A stretch of 64,000 bases of DNA from Cyathus striatus (Eukaryota; Basidiomycota; Agaricomycetes; Agaricales; Nidulariaceae), in NCBI GenBank assembly GCA_025738555.1, contig JAOVFP010000003.1, forward strand, positions 3,100,001 to 3,164,000, read 5' to 3'. How positions within the stretch are numbered: position 1 is the stretch's first letter; every line of letters begins with the position of its first letter. The notes below the pieces were generated by a model that saw only the letters and a list, made by a program, of their open reading frames with translations, had not been told where the DNA came from and ran no database searches. The position numbers and the translations under genes were made by a program. Below are positions 36,231 to 47,468 of this stretch, piece by piece.

Positions 36231-36238
36231 TATATAAG
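36231..36238 (+). promoter_or_regulatory. TATA box of the aldehyde dehydrogenase gene
   Basis: TATATAAG 92 bases before the ATG at 36323, followed by a pyrimidine-rich leader (CCCTCTTTTCCCTCC) typical of well-expressed fungal genes. Confidence 0.6.
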
Positions 36239-36322
36239 CTCCCCCTAATCTACCAGTCTGTATTGACTACCCCTCTTTTCCCTCCTTTCTTCTTTACCAC
36301 TCCACCCAGCTTTTGAAATACA

Positions 36323-38360
36323 ATGCCAGCTACATTCGCATACGACTTTGATACGCCCATTTATAAGGGCAAGACGTCCTTCTCTACTGGACTGTTCATC
36401 AACGGCAAGTTCGTCGATGGGTCTGATGGGACTACCATCGAGTGCGTTGCTTCCGATTCTTATTCCTATTGCCTCCGTGCTTATGCTTATTTATTATCTT
36501 AACAGTGTGATCAACCCCAGTACGTATGTTCTGTATGAGATAAGATAGCGAGCTAATTATGTACTTTGCGATCTAGCCAATGGGAAGCTGATCACCAAAA
36601 TCTCCGAGGCGACACCAAAAGACATCGACATCGCCGTCAATGCGGCTCACAAGGCCTTCACTGAGGTGTGGGGTCTCAATGCCTCTGGTGCGCAGAGAAG
36701 CGAGCTCCTATGGAAGCTTGCTAAACTTATGGAGGAGCATGAGGACGAGTTGGCTGCTATTGAGGCTTTGGATAACGGTATGTTCTCCCTTATTTATCAT
36801 TTGTGGTTGGTGTTAATTTTGGTATAGGAAAAACGTTCGGATGGGCTAAGAGCACGGATGTAGCGTTCTCTATTGCTACGATTAAGCATTATGCTGGGTG
36901 GGCTGATAAGATTACTGGGCAAGTTATTGAGACGGATGAGAAGAAGCTTATTTATACGCGCCATGAGCCGATTGGTGTGGTTGGTCAGATCATTCCATGT
37001 ACGTCATTGCTCTTCGCTTTCCCAAGACCTTCCTCTCTTCACTTCCATCACCCTCCCTCCCTTCACAAGTTCACCCTCCTTTCACCCTCTTCTCCCTCCC
37101 TGCCCTCCTCCCTCCACGCACAATGCTAACCCAACCTCGCAGGGAACTTCCCCCTCCTCATGCTCTCCTGGAAACTCGGCCCAGCCCTAGCAACAGGAAA
37201 CACCATAGTCCTCAAACCCTCCGAATTCACGCCCCTCACAGCCATCAGAATGTCTGAGCTCATCCAGCGCGCAGGCTTCCCCCCCGGCGTCGTCAACATT
37301 GTCACCGGGTACGGACACACCGTCGGCCAAGCCATCGCTGAGCACATGCATATTGAAAAGGTCGCGTTTACCGGCAGCACGCTTGTTGGCCGGAAGATCA
37401 TGGAAGCTGCTGCTAAGAGTAATTTGAAGAAGGTTACGCTTGAGCTTGGTGGGAAGAGTCCGAATATTATTTTTGATGATGCGGATTTGGATCAGGCTGT
37501 TGGGTGGGCTGCGCATGGTATTTTGTACGTTCTCTTTCTCTCGTTTAATTGTTGAGGAAGTACTGATGATGGATGTAGCTGGAACCATGGTCAGGCATGT
37601 TGTGCTGGATCGCGTATTTTCGTACAGGAGGGTATCTACGACGAATTCTTGAAGCGCTTCACCGAACGCACCAGGAACATCAATGTTGGCGATCCTTTCG
37701 CTGAGGGTATCGACCAGGGCCCACAAGTTTCTCAAATTCAATACGATGTACGTCCCCCCTTCCCCTTCCCTCCCTTCTTACACCCATACTAACGCACCTT
37801 GCAGCGCATAATGTCCTACATAGAGTCAGGCAAAGAAGACGGCGCGACAGTACACTACGGAGGCGAGCGTCACGGTACCGAAGGGTACTTTATCAAACCT
37901 ACCATCTTCACCGACGTCCATCCCGACATGAAGATTGTCAAGGAGGAGATTTTCGGTCCTGTGGGCGTTGTGATCAAGTTCAAGGACGAGGCGGATGTTA
38001 TTAGACAGGCTAATGATACTGGTATGTTCTTTCTTTCTCCTCCTGCCTCACCTTATGCTAACATGAAGCATAGTATACGGTCTTGCTGCTGCCGTATTCT
38101 CGCAAAATATCAACCGCGCAATTGAGACGGCGCATAAACTCCAAGCTGGGACTGCTTGGGTGAACTGTGTGAACCAGCTCCATGCTAATGTGCCTTTCGG
38201 CGGGTACAAGCAGAGTGGTATCGGGAGGGAACTTGGGGAGTATGCTCTCCAGAAGTACGTCTTCTTCATTTTTGTTTTTAGAGTATATCCTGATGGTTAT
38301 TGTGATTACAGCTATTCGAACGTGAAGGCCGTGCATATTAACCTTGGACACCAGATGTAA
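36323..38360 (+). CDS. NAD(P)+-dependent aldehyde dehydrogenase
   Basis: Nine exons (36323-36441, 36506-36519, 36577-36777, 36828-36998, 37143-37524, 37579-37747, 37805-38021, 38074-38254, 38312-38360) give 500 residues, the standard ALDH length, with all joints in frame. Order of motifs: [42 protein letters not shown], the cofactor loop [18 protein letters not shown] (general-base Glu), GQACCAGSR (catalytic Cys), [25 protein letters not shown]. All catalytic residues are intact. The enzyme oxidises aldehydes to acids, probably in the cytosol, since no targeting signal is seen; ethanol-derived acetaldehyde is a likely but unproven substrate. Exon 2 is only 14 nt. Confidence 0.95.
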
Positions 38361-38646
38361 AGTTGAGGGTCGTGGATCATGTTGTGGTTTTTTTTTTGTT
38401 GATAGTATCATTTGCATTATTTACAATTTGAAGTTGTCATGTCATATATAAAACTGTATTATACTAGCTTTCTTGAACAAGAACGAATTAGCTTCGTGAA
38501 TGGATTGTTATTGTGTGAAGAGTCCGCAATTCGAGGATCTGAAACTGTGACCCTTGCACGAGTATGGGCCTGCGACCGGCCCGTTTGTATCCGTCTCCGG
38601 TCCCTGGGCTCTTTGCTCGCTCTTAAGCTTTTTCAGTACGGTCTTG

Positions 38647-39595
38647 AGTCCCCTGTTACATCTGAGATCGGATCTTACGATGGAGCTAACCGTAAATAGT
38701 AATGCACGTGACCCGTCCGCAAGCCAGTTTGAACGGTGTATTGACGCTTTGCAGGCGCTTATACGCCAATCCTTCCCGCGCGCGTTCCATAATGCACGAG
38801 TAATTAGTACTATAAGTCTGTACCCAATACTGTACCCTTATTATACACCATATTTACGAAAACAACACTTATAGTTAAAATCCTCATTCAACTATTTAAT
38901 ATAGACCAGTAGTATCCATAATAACATTATAATTATGTGTGAGAGTTGAAGTAACAGTTCTGGAACATTTATTTTGCATTTATTCCTTTAAACTTCAGAG
39001 CGTGCATCTCATGTTGCATTCTACTAAATTAATTATATGGTGCAGATGTTTCGGTAAGATCGTTCTCGTATTTAATTTACATGAAGATATATTTACATGC
39101 CGTGAATTAAAGCTCTGCTAAGCTTTGGGTATGCAAATACATGTCGTCGTTGCAGCGCGCTGCTTGCGTGACATGAGTTGCTTAAGCGAATGTTGTCGGA
39201 ATCGCTGGCTCAATACCTATCTTGTATCGTATCGAGGAAATATATACCGCCTGCATACGATTGTAAGTTTTGCTGCAACTTAGTTAAGATATCACATAAT
39301 TACTATACATGTTACCTTACGCATGCAATATGTATGTCAAAATAAATTCTGGGGTGTTCAACGGATAAATACAATGGTAAAACACACTTGTCGGAAGTAC
39401 AATTAGATTATATGTATATATTATAGCTTCTACATGTTACGCCGAGATACTATGTAGTAAGTGATACAGAAAGGCCGTATAAGCGCTGTCAAAGCGCCAC
39501 CTTACCGCACGAACTGACTTGCGAACCAAGTCACGTGTATTACTACTTACGGTTAGCGCCATCGTAAGATCCGATCTCAGATGTAACAGGGGACT
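38647..39595. mobile_element. Non-autonomous element with ~130-bp terminal inverted repeats
   Basis: The left end (AGTCCCCTGTTACATCTGAG at 38647, running to about 38775) is repeated in reverse complement at the right end (about 39468-39595, ending ...GATGTAACAGGGGACT). Shared landmarks are GATCGGATCTTACGATGG and GCGCTTATACG. The about 950-bp element has no transposase frame and an AT-rich core. No exact target duplication is visible, so its superfamily is open. Confidence 0.75.
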
Positions 39596-40280
39596 ACGGA
39601 CTCTTTTCAGTATCCACAAAAAGTAAAAAGTCCAAGACAATTTCTCTTGTTTAATATTCAAAGCCGCTTTCCCCACACCACACCGGGCGCAATACCCCGC
39701 ACATCCCCCGCATCCCAGTTCCTCAGCTTTCCTACATAAGTGATTCTTCCGAGTCGCGCGTCCGGTTGTACGCATTTTTAATCGTGGTGTGGGGGTCATG
39801 ATCGGTTCTATTCAATTACTACAGATGGCGAGAAGAGTTGTATCGGGGATATGTACTTATGGACGTAGCACTTTGTAGATTGGAGATTTGGAGAGTCTGG
39901 AGGCGTCGAGGTCTCGGTGTACTTGTATATTCTGTAACGAGGCCGAGGGAGTGTTCGGACCGGGTCGGTGGCGTGGATATTGGGTCCGGTGAGAGGTATT
40001 TATTGTAACGAATAGAAAGGAGGTAAGTGCTGTGAAGCTGGTGTATTGTACCGATGATAAAATGGCTTTTTAGGTCTTAGGCATGGTTAATGCGTTACGG
40101 TTGGATTTGGTGGTACTTACTATAAAGCTGGAAGAAGCTTAGAGGTAGGAAGTCTTGTTCTCTATGTATGTGTATGTACTATGTGTACTACTCGAATTAA
40201 AATAAACTGCTGGATTCAAGCTCATTACAAAATATCTATACTTCGAGCAACTAAACATCGTTTTTCAGAGAGACTTGCTA
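39596..40280. other. Spacer between two inverted-repeat elements
   Basis: About 680 bases with no recognised gene. A TA dinucleotide at 40279-40280 is the left target site of the next element. Confidence 0.4.
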
Positions 40281-41050
40281 TGGTGCTGTGCGCTTAGTCA
40301 CCGCTACTTTTGTGCAACGGATGTAGAGCCGTGGGAAACAGTTATTTTTCTTATTCCTTTAGCCAAAGTGCTTGTTTTGATGAGGGGAACAAAACGTCTA
40401 GACAGATTTTTGATATTGTCAAAACTGACGGAGTTATGTTTTTTGTCCAACCCAAATTCCGCCGCCTTATGTAAAAATTGCTATATACAGTAGTAAATTC
40501 CCACACTTAATGTATTAGTAATCCAAGATTCTTGAAGCTGCCTCCAGAATTCGTCAAGGAAGTCTTCTTTTCCTGGATTTAAGTATCATTTTTTGCCAGT
40601 CCACCACAATATGCCTTCATACATTGCATATATACTACAGATTAGAGAGCTTTGAGTATATTTTCGTGAAGTGAAAGTAATGTTCCCTGAGATTATTAAG
40701 TATTAGTAGTGCTTCACCACAATACAGAAATAATCCATAAAATTGAGCTCGCAATGAAACTTTGCAAGAATTTGCATAACTGTTTAGTATTTTTGTTCAC
40801 CTCCTGCATGAGTAGCCACAATCTTTACTTTTGAAAGCTAGGCTGCAACTATCCTTTTCAGACACCTACAGCTTGAAGCATGCTTTGACTTCTGTAGCTT
40901 ATTTTTTTCTGCTTTATTTCATTCTGCTACTATTTAAAAGTTTAGGTACATGTGTTATCTATCAAAAATTACAACCTTGAAATTTCAAAAATTTTCGCCA
41001 ACCAATTCCGCCGCTGCACCAAATTAGTTGTGACTAAGCGCACAGCACCA
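40281..41050. mobile_element. 770-bp MITE with 21-bp perfect TIRs at a TA site
   Basis: TGGTGCTGTGCGCTTAGTCAC at 40281-40301 is present as its exact reverse complement at 41030-41050, with TA on both outer sides (40279-40280, 41051-41052). TA target duplication is the mark of Tc1/mariner-type transposition. The interior is AT-rich, poor in CG and has no transposase. It lies about 220 bases upstream of the TATA box of hydrophobin copy 2. Confidence 0.8.
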
Positions 41051-41270
41051 TACACGAGTTTAATCGTTCAAAAGGTGCGAAGCTTAGTTACAATTCTACT
41101 CTAAGAGTTTGAATTGGTGCGAAGCTTCTATTATGTCTTCGGGTACTGAAAAAGGGTTTAAAGAATCGTATTAATGTGCTGGCAGACTGTAATTTGTCTG
41201 CAATGGTTTGCGGTATTCGGTCTAAGAGCCACTAGGGAAGACTAGCTGGAAACTTGGGGAAGAGAAATGG

Positions 41271-41278
41271 TATATAAA
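41271..41278 (+). promoter_or_regulatory. TATA box of hydrophobin copy 2
   Basis: TATATAAA 110 bases before the ATG at 41381. The sequence from about 41120 onward matches, in reverse complement, the promoter of copy 1 (32564 to about 32850). Confidence 0.65.
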
Positions 41279-41380
41279 GGGAGGGAGATAGCATCGCTTT
41301 TTTTCATTCGAGCTCAGTCCAGTTTCGAACACTTCACTCTAAAAAACCTTCTCTAGTCTCACCACTCTTCTTTCAACACG

Positions 41381-41797
41381 ATGTTCTCCAAGATTGCTGT
41401 CGTCTTCTCTGCTCTTGTTCTCGCCGTCTCGGCCCATCAGTGCAACACTGGTACCCTCACATGCTGTATGTAGCTTCTATTGACTGGTTTTGAAGCTTGT
41501 GCCTTACTCTTTGTTTTCAGGTAACTCCGTTCAGGCAGCTGATACCCCTGCTGCTATTGCTGCCCTTAAGTCCGTCGGCGCCGTTGTTCAAGGTGTAACT
41601 GGCCAAGTCGGTCTCACTTGTTCTGCCCCTACCATTATCGGTGCTTCTGGCAACAGCTGCTCTCAGCAACCTGTTTGCTGTACTAACAACAACTTCAGTA
41701 TGAGTTTTCTTATTGATCTTTGAATACCGTATTGATGCATATTTTATTAGATGGTGTTGTGGCCATTGGATGCACTCCCGTTAACGTCAATCTTTGA
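41381..41797 (+). CDS. Class I hydrophobin, copy 2
   Basis: Three exons (41381-41465, 41521-41697, 41751-41797), 102 residues: signal peptide [18 protein letters not shown], then eight cysteines in class I spacing C-X6-CC-X32-C-X12-C-X5-CC-X12-C. It differs from copy 1 at only a handful of residues (for example ADTPAAIAAL against [10 protein letters not shown], and LTC against LDC), and no cysteine has changed. Both copies therefore look functional, giving either extra dose or slightly different surface layers. Confidence 0.95.
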
Positions 41798-42060
41798 GAA
41801 GGGGGGTCCATTTATAGGTTATTAGTTAGCTAGTTAATGGTCATTAATGGTACAAGTTTAATGCTACTTCTGTTGCGTTCATCATTATGGTGTGATCTAA
41901 ACATTTCTGGTGTATTCTTTTCGTTTCAAGTGAGTGTTGATATTGTGTATGACGCCGAGGAAAATTCTACCCGCTTTGACCGTCACTAAAAAGCGAATCG
42001 TTGTTATGATATGCTAGTTCAGCTGTTAATGCACAATAATGTTCGACTGCGCACAGATAC

Positions 42061-43868
42061 TTACCTATTCATCGCCCTGTCGAATGCATCACAGAAATTT
42101 TCATAGGAAACGATACGTTGTACCAATTCTTCCTTCTCGCTCTGTGACTCATCGCTATTACAAATCCCCTCTCGAATCCCCTTTCGAATCAAACTTCGCA
42201 GTCCTTTCACCAAATCATTCAGCTTCAAGAAATTAGACGTAAGCTTGATGTTACGATTGTCAAATATGAGTATCGCTTTAGACCCCGGAACGATGGTACC
42301 GCGGGTATCACTGGAAAACCACCCATCGAATGGAACTTGTAGTCGGGGGATTCGTTTGCCGTTTTCGTAATTTACAACGATGAAGTAGATGACATAGAAG
42401 AGAGCTGCAAGTTCGAAGCGGTATAGGTGAGGGTCCAGCGGTTTATTGAATATATCTGGAGGGGCAAAGGGACGTATTTCCGGGCATGTCAGAGGCGAAG
42501 GCGCGGAATTGATGTCGTCCAGATGTACGGCGAGGTCGAAGTCGTTTAAAACCCCATGAATTGTATTACCAACCCTGCGGAACATAATATTATCTGCACT
42601 TAGAGCGCGGTGTAGCAACTGCATATCCGTGTAGAGCCAGTGATGACCTAAAGAATATAATCAGTATTGCTGTTCCGACATAGTGTGCTAATACGCACAG
42701 TCAAGAACATCCCGGAATACTTTAAGCAACTCAACATCACTTGTCAGAGACGTTATTGGGTATAGCTCTTCAGCGAACACGTATACCCGTAGCTCTCGCA
42801 GGTCATAGACATCGCCTAGCATCATTCGAATACGTTCTTCCATTGCAGACGGAGGTACAACTTTGCTCGCAATCAACTCAGGAAAGTTGTTTAAGTACCT
42901 TCTTGATCCTTCGGAAGCACCGGCCTTTTGACGTATATCGCGTAAAACATCCGCTTCCTGACCCCATCCTTTGTCTTTGGGAACGTAGCTGAACCTGACG
43001 GCTACAATTTGATCTTTGTAAAGACCTCCGGAAATGACTCTTGCGCGGACCATTGAAGTACCTCGACCAAGGACGCTTTCGCTCGTGCGAATGACACCGA
43101 GGAGGAGAAGTTCTAGTCCGTCAAGGTTTAACACGTAGTCGGACAGTCTCAAGATGCCCGTTTCGCATCCACATCTGTTGGGATCCAAGTGCGACATTGT
43201 GTGAATGGCTCCCCAGAAGGTTTCTGAGTTATTAACCCAGTTTAGGGGTTCAGAAACGATAACAGTTGAATGATCGTAATAAAGTAGATAAGCGTCGTCT
43301 TTCCCTACAAATACACCAAAGACATGGCGCCGTGGAATACCAGTCGACATTGCATCTGAGACACTTTTATCGCACATTAGCTGTCTGCGTTCGCTAAAGT
43401 CTTTGTGCAAATATTCTAAATCGTCATCAGAGTCTGAATCGATGTCAGCATCTGGATACAAGAACCAGTCAATTTCAAAAGCCACTCGTATCAAAGAGAT
43501 ACGATACCTTCAACTTTCAGAAATAGACGCAGTGGCTCTTCCCAGTTAGAAACTATGTTAATACCATTATGGTCCAGATTGCAGTAGAATGTTGTTGAAG
43601 GATCTTGAGTAAAGATACGTAGCAGGCTCATGAACTGGCTTTCGAGGTCGCTATATTGAGTGAGGGAATCAGTTATAGAGTGGTTGCTGCCCGCTACATT
43701 GACAGAGAACGATTCTGCGTCGAATTCGGGGACAAGAATGTCTAGGAACTTTTGGTATGGAATTGTAACATGACTCGTGGTCAACGGTGGCTGAGGCATT
43801 GTATTGCTCTTAACGGAAAGGCTCGAACTAGAACTTGAAGTTGATGAGATGGAGCTACTCAAGTCCAT
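42061..43868 (-). CDS. FunK1-family protein kinase lacking the catalytic Asp
   Basis: Three minus-strand exons (43868-43508, 43451-42699, 42647-42061) give 566 residues. The start is Ser-rich (MDLSSSISSTSSSSSS). FunK1 landmarks follow: GIPRRHVFGVFVG, YYDHSTVIVSEPL, LNLDGLELLLLGVIRTS, VAVRFSYVPK, HHWLYTDMQLLHR, GVLNDFDLAVHLDD (DFD in the metal-binding place, common in FunK1) and LYRFELAALFYVIYFI. The catalytic loop reads HRALSADN where its dead paralog at 4.66-8.49 kb has HRDISANN, so the proton-accepting Asp is replaced by Ala and the protein is probably a pseudokinase. The first intron (43507-43452, 56 nt) is inferred from a frame change and standard splice signals. FunK1 genes are expanded in mushroom-forming fungi, with roles mostly unknown. 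Confidence 0.8.
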
Positions 43869-44316
43869 AGTGTTCGTGAATACAGGTTAGCAAGATTAGC
43901 AAGATATCAGCGCTCAGCCTCAGGTTATATAGCAAACAACTCAATTGACTATATAGATTTGTAAGTACACATTCATTTCAATTCTTCAACGGCATCCGAC
44001 TCACATAAAACCATTTACGTTTTGATTCAACCGGTAGGGCTATGTTCTGGAACCCATCGTTGAATGGCTTCTTGCATGTGTATATTAGTATTACACGGTC
44101 AATGATCTACAAACCGTCGTTATTACAGAAAGTATTACTTATATACAAAAATATGTATGTCCGGGTAACGTTCCATATACGACATCTAGCTAGAGCGTGA
44201 TACAGACAGAGGGATAGGCTACTATGAGCGGGACATCGAAACAATATAGATAAAAGTGGTACACACCTTGAATCATCACCGGATACAATGCAGTTCTAAA
44301 ACAGATACAGCCATCG
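43869..44316. other. Spacer
   Basis: About 450 bases: promoter of the FunK1 gene on one side and the 3' end of ATG12 on the other. The part after about 44190 is shared with the duplicate near 49210-49325. Confidence 0.4.
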
Positions 44317-44947
44317 TCAACCCCACGCCATAGTCGTACTAGATGTTAGGAAATATATCTAAGTTGCTTTATATCTCAAGAAAAAGAACACAGACTGACC
44401 TGTAGTTTACGATCAGATGTCCTTCTGTGCCAAATGCCTAATGTATGTTGTTAGCGAGCACTTTCGTTTTGATGCAAACTATAGGACCAAGTCCTGCCTA
44501 ACCTTGAATAGGCTCGATACCACGTCATCAGGAGCCGGCGAGAACGCCGAGTTAATGTACGTATACTATAGCTACGTTAGAAGATCGTTATAATAAAAGA
44601 CCGCTGCGACGTACCAAGGGTTCCTGCGCTGACCAACCCAACTTCTTCCTCAAAAACATAATCACAGTCTCAAAACGATTAGAGGCTGTAACCTGATACA
44701 TGTTCTGCCTCAAAACTGGAGCATTTCCAACACCTTTGAAGAGAACTACCACTGAGCGTTGGTTAAGATAAACAGTGTATGGAATGTGCTGAGGTAGGTA
44801 GATGAACATACCTTTCACTGTTGCGTCCTTCGTTTTGTAAGACTTCAGTGCACTCATAGCCTCCTCGATGTTTTCTCCCATTGTATCTTCCAGTCCATTA
44901 GTTGAAGTCCATGATATGGCGTTCGCGCCACCGTATGTATGAGACAT
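44317..44947 (-). CDS. ATG12: Autophagy ubiquitin-like protein Atg12
   Basis: Five minus-strand exons (44947-44812, 44751-44615, 44565-44503, 44437-44400, 44338-44317) give 131 residues. The ubiquitin-like core has every Atg12 hallmark: VVVLFKGVGNAPVLRQ, ASNRFETVIMFLRKKL, YTYINSAFSPAPDDVV, LFKAFGTEGHLIVNYS and the C-terminal TTMAWG. The terminal Gly is activated by Atg7, passed to Atg10 and joined to Atg5; with Atg16 the conjugate promotes Atg8 lipidation at the growing autophagosome. No processing is needed because Gly is the last residue. The open frame extends upstream to 45187, but MSHTYGG is shared as the start by the duplicate at 49958 and lies downstream of a TATA-like sequence near 45240. 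Confidence 0.92.
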
Positions 44948-45298
44948 GGTAGAGGTAGAGGATGATGCTACATCCAAGCGCGCAGCGCGGGACTTGGGCA
45001 GGTTGTAGGCGGGTGCGACCCACGAACGACAAACGAACGATGTTGTAACTAGGATATTTTTAGTGTGGTGTGGAAGTTTGATTACATAATCTTCGGAGAA
45101 CGAACGGTTCTCGGTCCAGTCGAGTCCCGACCCCCGGGACTTCAAAGCTTCAAGCTTCACCATCCATCCTTGCTTCTCAATTCCCAATTCTCAACCAACT
45201 CCTCTCGCCTTCAGTTGATGATTCCAAACTTCATGTGGTCTATATATAAGCATGGTACAGCGTTACCGGTTCACCATGGACTTCACAATCGTCTTGGA

Positions 45299-45611
45299 CG
45301 ATTCACACAGTATACTAATGTTTATTCCTATGCTAATTAGTTATTGCCACCATATAATGCAGAAGGTGTCTTAAGCTTGAATAAGTATACATATATTAAA
45401 ACTGAAAGAAGCTTGACAAACTCTACAAATTTGTATCCGTTTCAATTAAATGAGTCAGCCATTTATCGATCGAAAATTTGAATGAGTGCTTCGAGCATTA
45501 TAAAGCTTGGCATATCTTGGTCTATTCGAGATGTTCGCAATGACAACAGCAAGGCATCTCCATAATGTGTATGTTTCTGAGAGTCACTTTCATTTATTAA
45601 AGAGCTGAAGA
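45299..45611. repeat. Segment shared with 54982-55190 and 57840-58010
   Basis: ATTCCTATGCTA.TTAG and neighbouring sequence recur upstream of the F-box fragment at 55190. The 'AGATGTTCGCAATGACAACAGCAAGG'-type stretch also recurs inverted near 57880-57905. It marks the 5' flank carried along in the F-box duplications. Confidence 0.55.
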
Positions 45612-47468
45612 ATGAATTTTAGCGATCTGGGTGAAAACCTATGGGGTGATGCAAATGCGGATCTGTTCTCTTTCTCTAAACCAGTAACAGAAATCGTTTC
45701 AAAACTTCGAAATAACAGTATCCCCACTGGACTCATGCAATTATCGGTACGTGATAGTATCTCCAGAACAATGTCACGCATAGAGAAGTTGGATAGAAAA
45801 ATGAGGCACAAAGGGCCCGGGGGCCTGTCCAATGATGAATGTCGTTGGCAGCGTCGGAAGCTTTTATACTTTGCACTTACACAGCAAAGTCTGATTGCCC
45901 CAATTAGAAAGCTTCCGTATGAGCTGTTGACCTATATATTTTATCTTTATCAAGACTCCATGATCGAGGACGCAATAGCTCTGAAAAAATCTTCATGGAG
46001 TTTAAACCCATTCAAACAAAATCCCAAAATGTTTATTCATATATTGATGAAGGTTTCATACTATTGGCATTCCGTTGTACTCTCGTATCCATCTTTATGG
46101 GGAAAGATATATTTTGATAGCGTGGAACTGGACGACACGGCAGTCTCTATGGTACAGGAACATATATTACGGTCAAGAGGGATCCTTTTGCATCTCCAAG
46201 TCAAGTTAACTTCATTTCAAACATTTAATCATAAATCACTTCTAATCGAGAAACTTGGAACAGAGATTGCGTGCTGCACAAATAGATTGGAAACAATACA
46301 CTGTAATTGGAACATATATCGGGAAATTTCAAAACACCTCCCAGAAAATGCCACATTTCCATCTCTGAAAACATTGTCGCTCTCAAATGGTTTCCTGATA
46401 GAAAAAATGTTATTCAAACCATGTCCATCACTTACGAATGTCTCTTTTGATTCCATATCGGATCCACTGAGGACATTCGTCAACTTTCCATGGCCCCAAA
46501 TTACGCACCTCACATATCATCAGAGCCTGACATTTAATACAAATGAACTTCGTATTCTTCTAGAAACCACTACCAACCTAGTCTTCCTCTCATGTCGTGG
46601 TACGTGGTCAGGGGGGACAGTGGGGTCTACAGCACTACGTAATAAATTCGAACTCCGGGCTTTGCAAGAATTGCAATTATTCATAAATTTAAAATTTCCA
46701 ATGGAGATTCCCATTCCTACATGCCTCAGAACTCCATGTCTTAAAATCTTGAACTTGGAGGGCTATTATACTGTGTATAAAACGAAATTAGACGCTGCAT
46801 TTACCTTTCCATTCCACATCTTTCAGGGGGTGGAATGCGTGTTGGAAGTTTTAAAAATCAATTTAATATGCTTATCGCATTGGTGTACAGCCCCAGAGTT
46901 CAGCAGAATAAAGCGCCTGGAAATAAACAACACCGAAGAGCCTCTTCAAGATATTCACTGGTTAACAATCGGGAAAAATCCACAAAGGCATCTCTTTCCG
47001 CACTTGGAAGTTTTGGTGTTATGTATATGCCGGGCCTGGAATGGCCGTCATTCTGATTTCGTAGACAAATTCATTCGCATGCTGAGATCTCGTCTTACAC
47101 AGCCTACAGCTGTTGCAGGCGATAGCAATACTGGAAATCAGTGTTTTGCTCACCTTCGCTCTGTGACTTTAGTATCTCAAATGAAATTAACTACCGGTCA
47201 GGTGGATGCTCTTGAATGCTTCATGTGCTCGGATGAAATACGCCAATCTGGAGTCGAGTTGACGATAAAACATACACAATATACAAAATCTTATGATTTA
47301 TACAATGAAAAATCATCTGCCTGTTGGACTTCTATCAGTCTACCTCGTATCGACAATGACAATGGGAGCTCTCAAATGACCTGTGCTCGCCTGTCTGTTG
47401 GTCGAGCCAGAAGGGATAGCAGGGATAGCAGCAATGGTTCATTTTCAGCAGGGGGTGGTGCCTCTTGA
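45612..47468 (+). CDS. F-box protein, intact copy
   Basis: A single uninterrupted frame of 618 residues. Residues about 42-95 look coiled-coil, followed directly by the F-box-like LIAPIRKLPYELLTYIFYLY (94-113), the usual layout of agaricomycete F-box proteins. The rest contains irregular leucine-rich segments (for example FPSLKTLSLSNGF, ALQELQLFI, CLKILNLEGYY, FPHLEVLVLC), which fits a substrate-recruiting surface. The protein is expected to join SCF ubiquitin ligases through Skp1; targets are unknown. Such genes are numerous and fast-evolving in these fungi. A related start-less copy lies at 56105-57748 on the other strand and a fragment at 55190-55675. Confidence 0.8.
   Translation: MNFSDLGENLWGDANADLFSFSKPVTEIVSKLRNNSIPTGLMQLSVRDSISRTMSRIEKLDRKMRHKGPGGLSNDECRWQRRKLLYFALTQQSLIAPIRKLPYELLTYIFYLYQDSMIEDAIALKKSSWSLNPFKQNPKMFIHILMKVSYYWHSVVLSYPSLWGKIYFDSVELDDTAVSMVQEHILRSRGILLHLQVKLTSFQTFNHKSLLIEKLGTEIACCTNRLETIHCNWNIYREISKHLPENATFPSLKTLSLSNGFLIEKMLFKPCPSLTNVSFDSISDPLRTFVNFPWPQITHLTYHQSLTFNTNELRILLETTTNLVFLSCRGTWSGGTVGSTALRNKFELRALQELQLFINLKFPMEIPIPTCLRTPCLKILNLEGYYTVYKTKLDAAFTFPFHIFQGVECVLEVLKINLICLSHWCTAPEFSRIKRLEINNTEEPLQDIHWLTIGKNPQRHLFPHLEVLVLCICRAWNGRHSDFVDKFIRMLRSRLTQPTAVAGDSNTGNQCFAHLRSVTLVSQMKLTTGQVDALECFMCSDEIRQSGVELTIKHTQYTKSYDLYNEKSSACWTSISLPRIDNDNGSSQMTCARLSVGRARRDSRDSSNGSFSAGGGAS

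Noticed and set aside
43485..43507. A 23-nt GT...AG segment with a small hairpin (CGTATC/GATACG) in the FunK1 gene, at first read as an ultra-short intron or disabling insertion.
   Set aside because: A normal 56-nt intron (43507-43452) with the same donor and a CCAG acceptor restores the frame just as well, so no microintron is needed.
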